NCBI RefSeq assembly: GCF_019890935.1
Contig: NZ_CP082333.1
Location: 1,824,001 to 1,888,000 of the forward strand
Direction: 5' to 3'
DNA: 64,000 nt
Origin: Exiguobacterium acetylicum
GTDB taxonomy: Bacteria > Bacillota > Bacilli > Exiguobacteriales > Exiguobacteriaceae
Part shown: positions 62,728 to 64,000 of the stretch, one piece after another
How positions within the stretch are numbered: position 1 is the stretch's first letter
How the letters are laid out: every line of letters starts with the position of its first letter
Translations under genes and position numbers: made by a program
The notes under the pieces: model-generated
The model's input: the letters and a program-made list of their open reading frames with translations, nothing else
Told to the model about the DNA's origin: nothing
The model's database searches: none

Positions 62728-64000
62728 TCACGCTTTTAAATTCGGACGGACCATATCTGCTGGTACGATCCATTGATCATATTGTTCTTCTGTTAGTAGA
62801 CCAGTCGCAAGTGCTGCTTCTTTTAAGGTTGACCCGGATTGATGCGCTGCCTTTGCAATTTTCGCTGCATTCTCATATCCGATGTGCGGATTGAGTGCAG
62901 TGACGAGCATCAACGAACGTTCGACGTTCTCAGCGATGACGGATTGTTCTGGTTCGATTCCGATCGCACAGTGGTCATTGAACGAATGCAAGGCGTCTGT
63001 CAGTAAACGAACTGATTGTATGAAGTTATACATGATGACCGGCTTGAAGACGTTTAGTTCGAAGTTTCCTTGACTTGCAGCAAAACCAATCGTCGCATCG
63101 TTTCCAAGGACTTGCGCAGCGACCATCGTCAACGCTTCACTTTGAGTCGGATTGACTTTCCCCGGCATGATTGAGCTTCCCGGCTCATTTTCTGGAATCG
63201 TGATTTCGCCGATTCCTGCTCGTGGACCTGATGCGAGCCAGCGAACGTCGTTTGCGATCTTCATCGCGTCCATCGCTAACGCTTTGACCGCACCATGCGT
63301 AAAGACGAGTTGATCGTGGCTTGTTAGGGCGTGGAATTTGTTTTCCGCGCTCGTGAATTCATATCCCGTTTCTTCACTCATCTTTTGCGCAGCCAAATCA
63401 CCAAACTCAGGATGTGCGTTGATGCCCGTCCCGACTGCCGTACCGCCGATTGCTAATTCCGTTAACGGATCAAGCGTCCGCTCGATCATCTGCTTCGAAA
63501 GTGCAAGCATCCGGACCCAACCGCTGATTTCTTGACCGAGTGTGATCGGTGTAGCATCTTGCAAGTGTGTCCGTCCGATCTTGACGATATCTGCAAACGC
63601 GTTTGCTTTTTCGTCAAGTGTCGCATGCAACGCATCGATTGCTGGGAATAGTGATTCTAGCAAAACTGTCTTCGCCGCTAAATGCATCGCTGTCGGATAT
63701 GTATCATTTGAACTTTGTGATTTGTTGACGTCATCATTCGGATGAATCGTCGTCTCACTGCCTTGTTCTTTTAACTTGCGTGTCGCGACCCGAGCGATCA
63801 CTTCGTTGACGTTCATATTGGACTGTGTACCTGAACCCGTTTGCCAAACGACAAGCGGAAACTCATCATCGAATTTCCCCGCGATGATCTCGTCACACAC
63901 TTCAGCGATGACAACCGCTTTTTCTGCCTCGAGCACGCCCAAGTCGCGGTTCGCAAGCGCCGCTCCTTTTTTCAGGACTGCAAAGGCACGAATGACTTCA
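62728..64000 (-). CDS. fumC: Fumarate hydratase class II (5' end outside the window)
   Basis: At least 420 C-terminal residues of the iron-independent fumarase that interconverts fumarate and malate. Visible are [34 protein letters not shown], and the signature loop [17 protein letters not shown] with the catalytic Ser. The frame stays open to the window edge (the translation continues upstream of 63942), so the true start lies to the right. A TTG at 63942 is internal, not the start. With odhAB it is the second TCA-cycle locus here. Confidence 0.95.
   Translation of the reverse strand, partial: EVIRAFAVLKKGAALANRDLGVLEAEKAVVIAEVCDEIIAGKFDDEFPLVVWQTGSGTQSNMNVNEVIARVATRKLKEQGSETTIHPNDDVNKSQSSNDTYPTAMHLAAKTVLLESLFPAIDALHATLDEKANAFADIVKIGRTHLQDATPITLGQEISGWVRMLALSKQMIERTLDPLTELAIGGTAVGTGINAHPEFGDLAAQKMSEETGYEFTSAENKFHALTSHDQLVFTHGAVKALAMDAMKIANDVRWLASGPRAGIGEITIPENEPGSSIMPGKVNPTQSEALTMVAAQVLGNDATIGFAASQGNFELNVFKPVIMYNFIQSVRLLTDALHSFNDHCAIGIEPEQSVIAENVERSLMLVTALNPHIGYENAAKIAKAAHQSGSTLKEAALATGLLTEEQYDQWIVPADMVRPNLKA

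Noticed and set aside
1-64000. Search for CRISPR arrays, insertion sequences, prophage genes and rRNA
   Set aside because: No regularly spaced repeats, transposase or integrase motifs, phage structural genes or rRNA sequences were seen.

Overview
The window looks like a chromosomal segment of a low-to-moderate GC Gram-positive bacterium of the Bacillales, most likely Exiguobacterium or a close relative. This is an inference: no rRNA or species marker is present. The supporting signs are strong AAGGAGG-type ribosome binding sites, catabolite-response (cre) and CodY-like operators, a complete seven-gene Mrp antiporter operon, 2-oxoglutarate dehydrogenase organised as odhAB, a PlcR-like regulator family, a YteA-type zinc-finger protein, and tRNA genes without an encoded CCA. 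I see no insertion sequence, prophage, CRISPR array or rRNA. It reads as core chromosome with one accessory-looking island.

Layout. 1-4.1 kb: an NTF2-like protein, then serC-serA-DUF1015 behind a near-perfect CodY box. 4-6 kb: a neopullulanase/cyclomaltodextrinase-type amylase. 6-7.6 kb: a YebC-family translation factor and two small genes. 8-13.7 kb: mrpABCDEFG (Na+/H+ antiporter), facing an NsrR-type Rrf2 repressor. 14.4-19.7 kb: a secreted glycerophosphodiesterase and odhAB with an upstream cre. 20-22.2 kb: a complete polar amino-acid ABC transporter, then tRNA-Leu(CAG). 22.5-28.5 kb: hydrolase, AbrB-like protein, S66 carboxypeptidase, DUF779 plus aldehyde dehydrogenase (cre), YteA-like protein and an unknown protein. 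28.7-34.3 kb: the mannitol system mtlAFD, its regulator mtlR, and an unusual free-standing EIIB domain. 34.4-40.4 kb: glutamate synthase gltBD. 40.6-42.2 kb: a two-gene ABC importer with no ATPase. 42.3-44.9 kb: a membrane EAL protein and an azoreductase.

44.9-50.4 kb is the most unusual part: six tandem, same-strand, diverged copies of a PlcR-like regulator (N-terminal HTH plus about 230 residues of TPR-like helices, the RRNPP quorum-sensing receptor architecture). No recognisable pro-peptide gene sits beside them. Between copies 3 and 4 a terminator-like hairpin has an ideal Shine-Dalgarno sequence as its 3' arm, followed by a nine-codon ORF that runs up to copy 4. Just upstream lies an unusually short tRNA-Thr(GGT) with a Gly-like body.

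50.6-64 kb returns to housekeeping genes: a Cse60-like small protein, patB, putP with a structured leader, a methyltransferase, GNAT, YhhQ-type queuosine precursor transporter, PilZ, oligo-1,6-glucosidase (cre plus MalR-like operator), thyA-dfrA, a receiver-GGDEF-receiver diguanylate cyclase, and fumC, which runs off the right edge. Carbon regulation recurs: cre-like sites precede odhAB, the aldehyde dehydrogenase, mtlAFD and malL. Cyclic-di-GMP recurs too: a synthase, a hydrolase-type protein and a PilZ receptor lie within about 20 kb.
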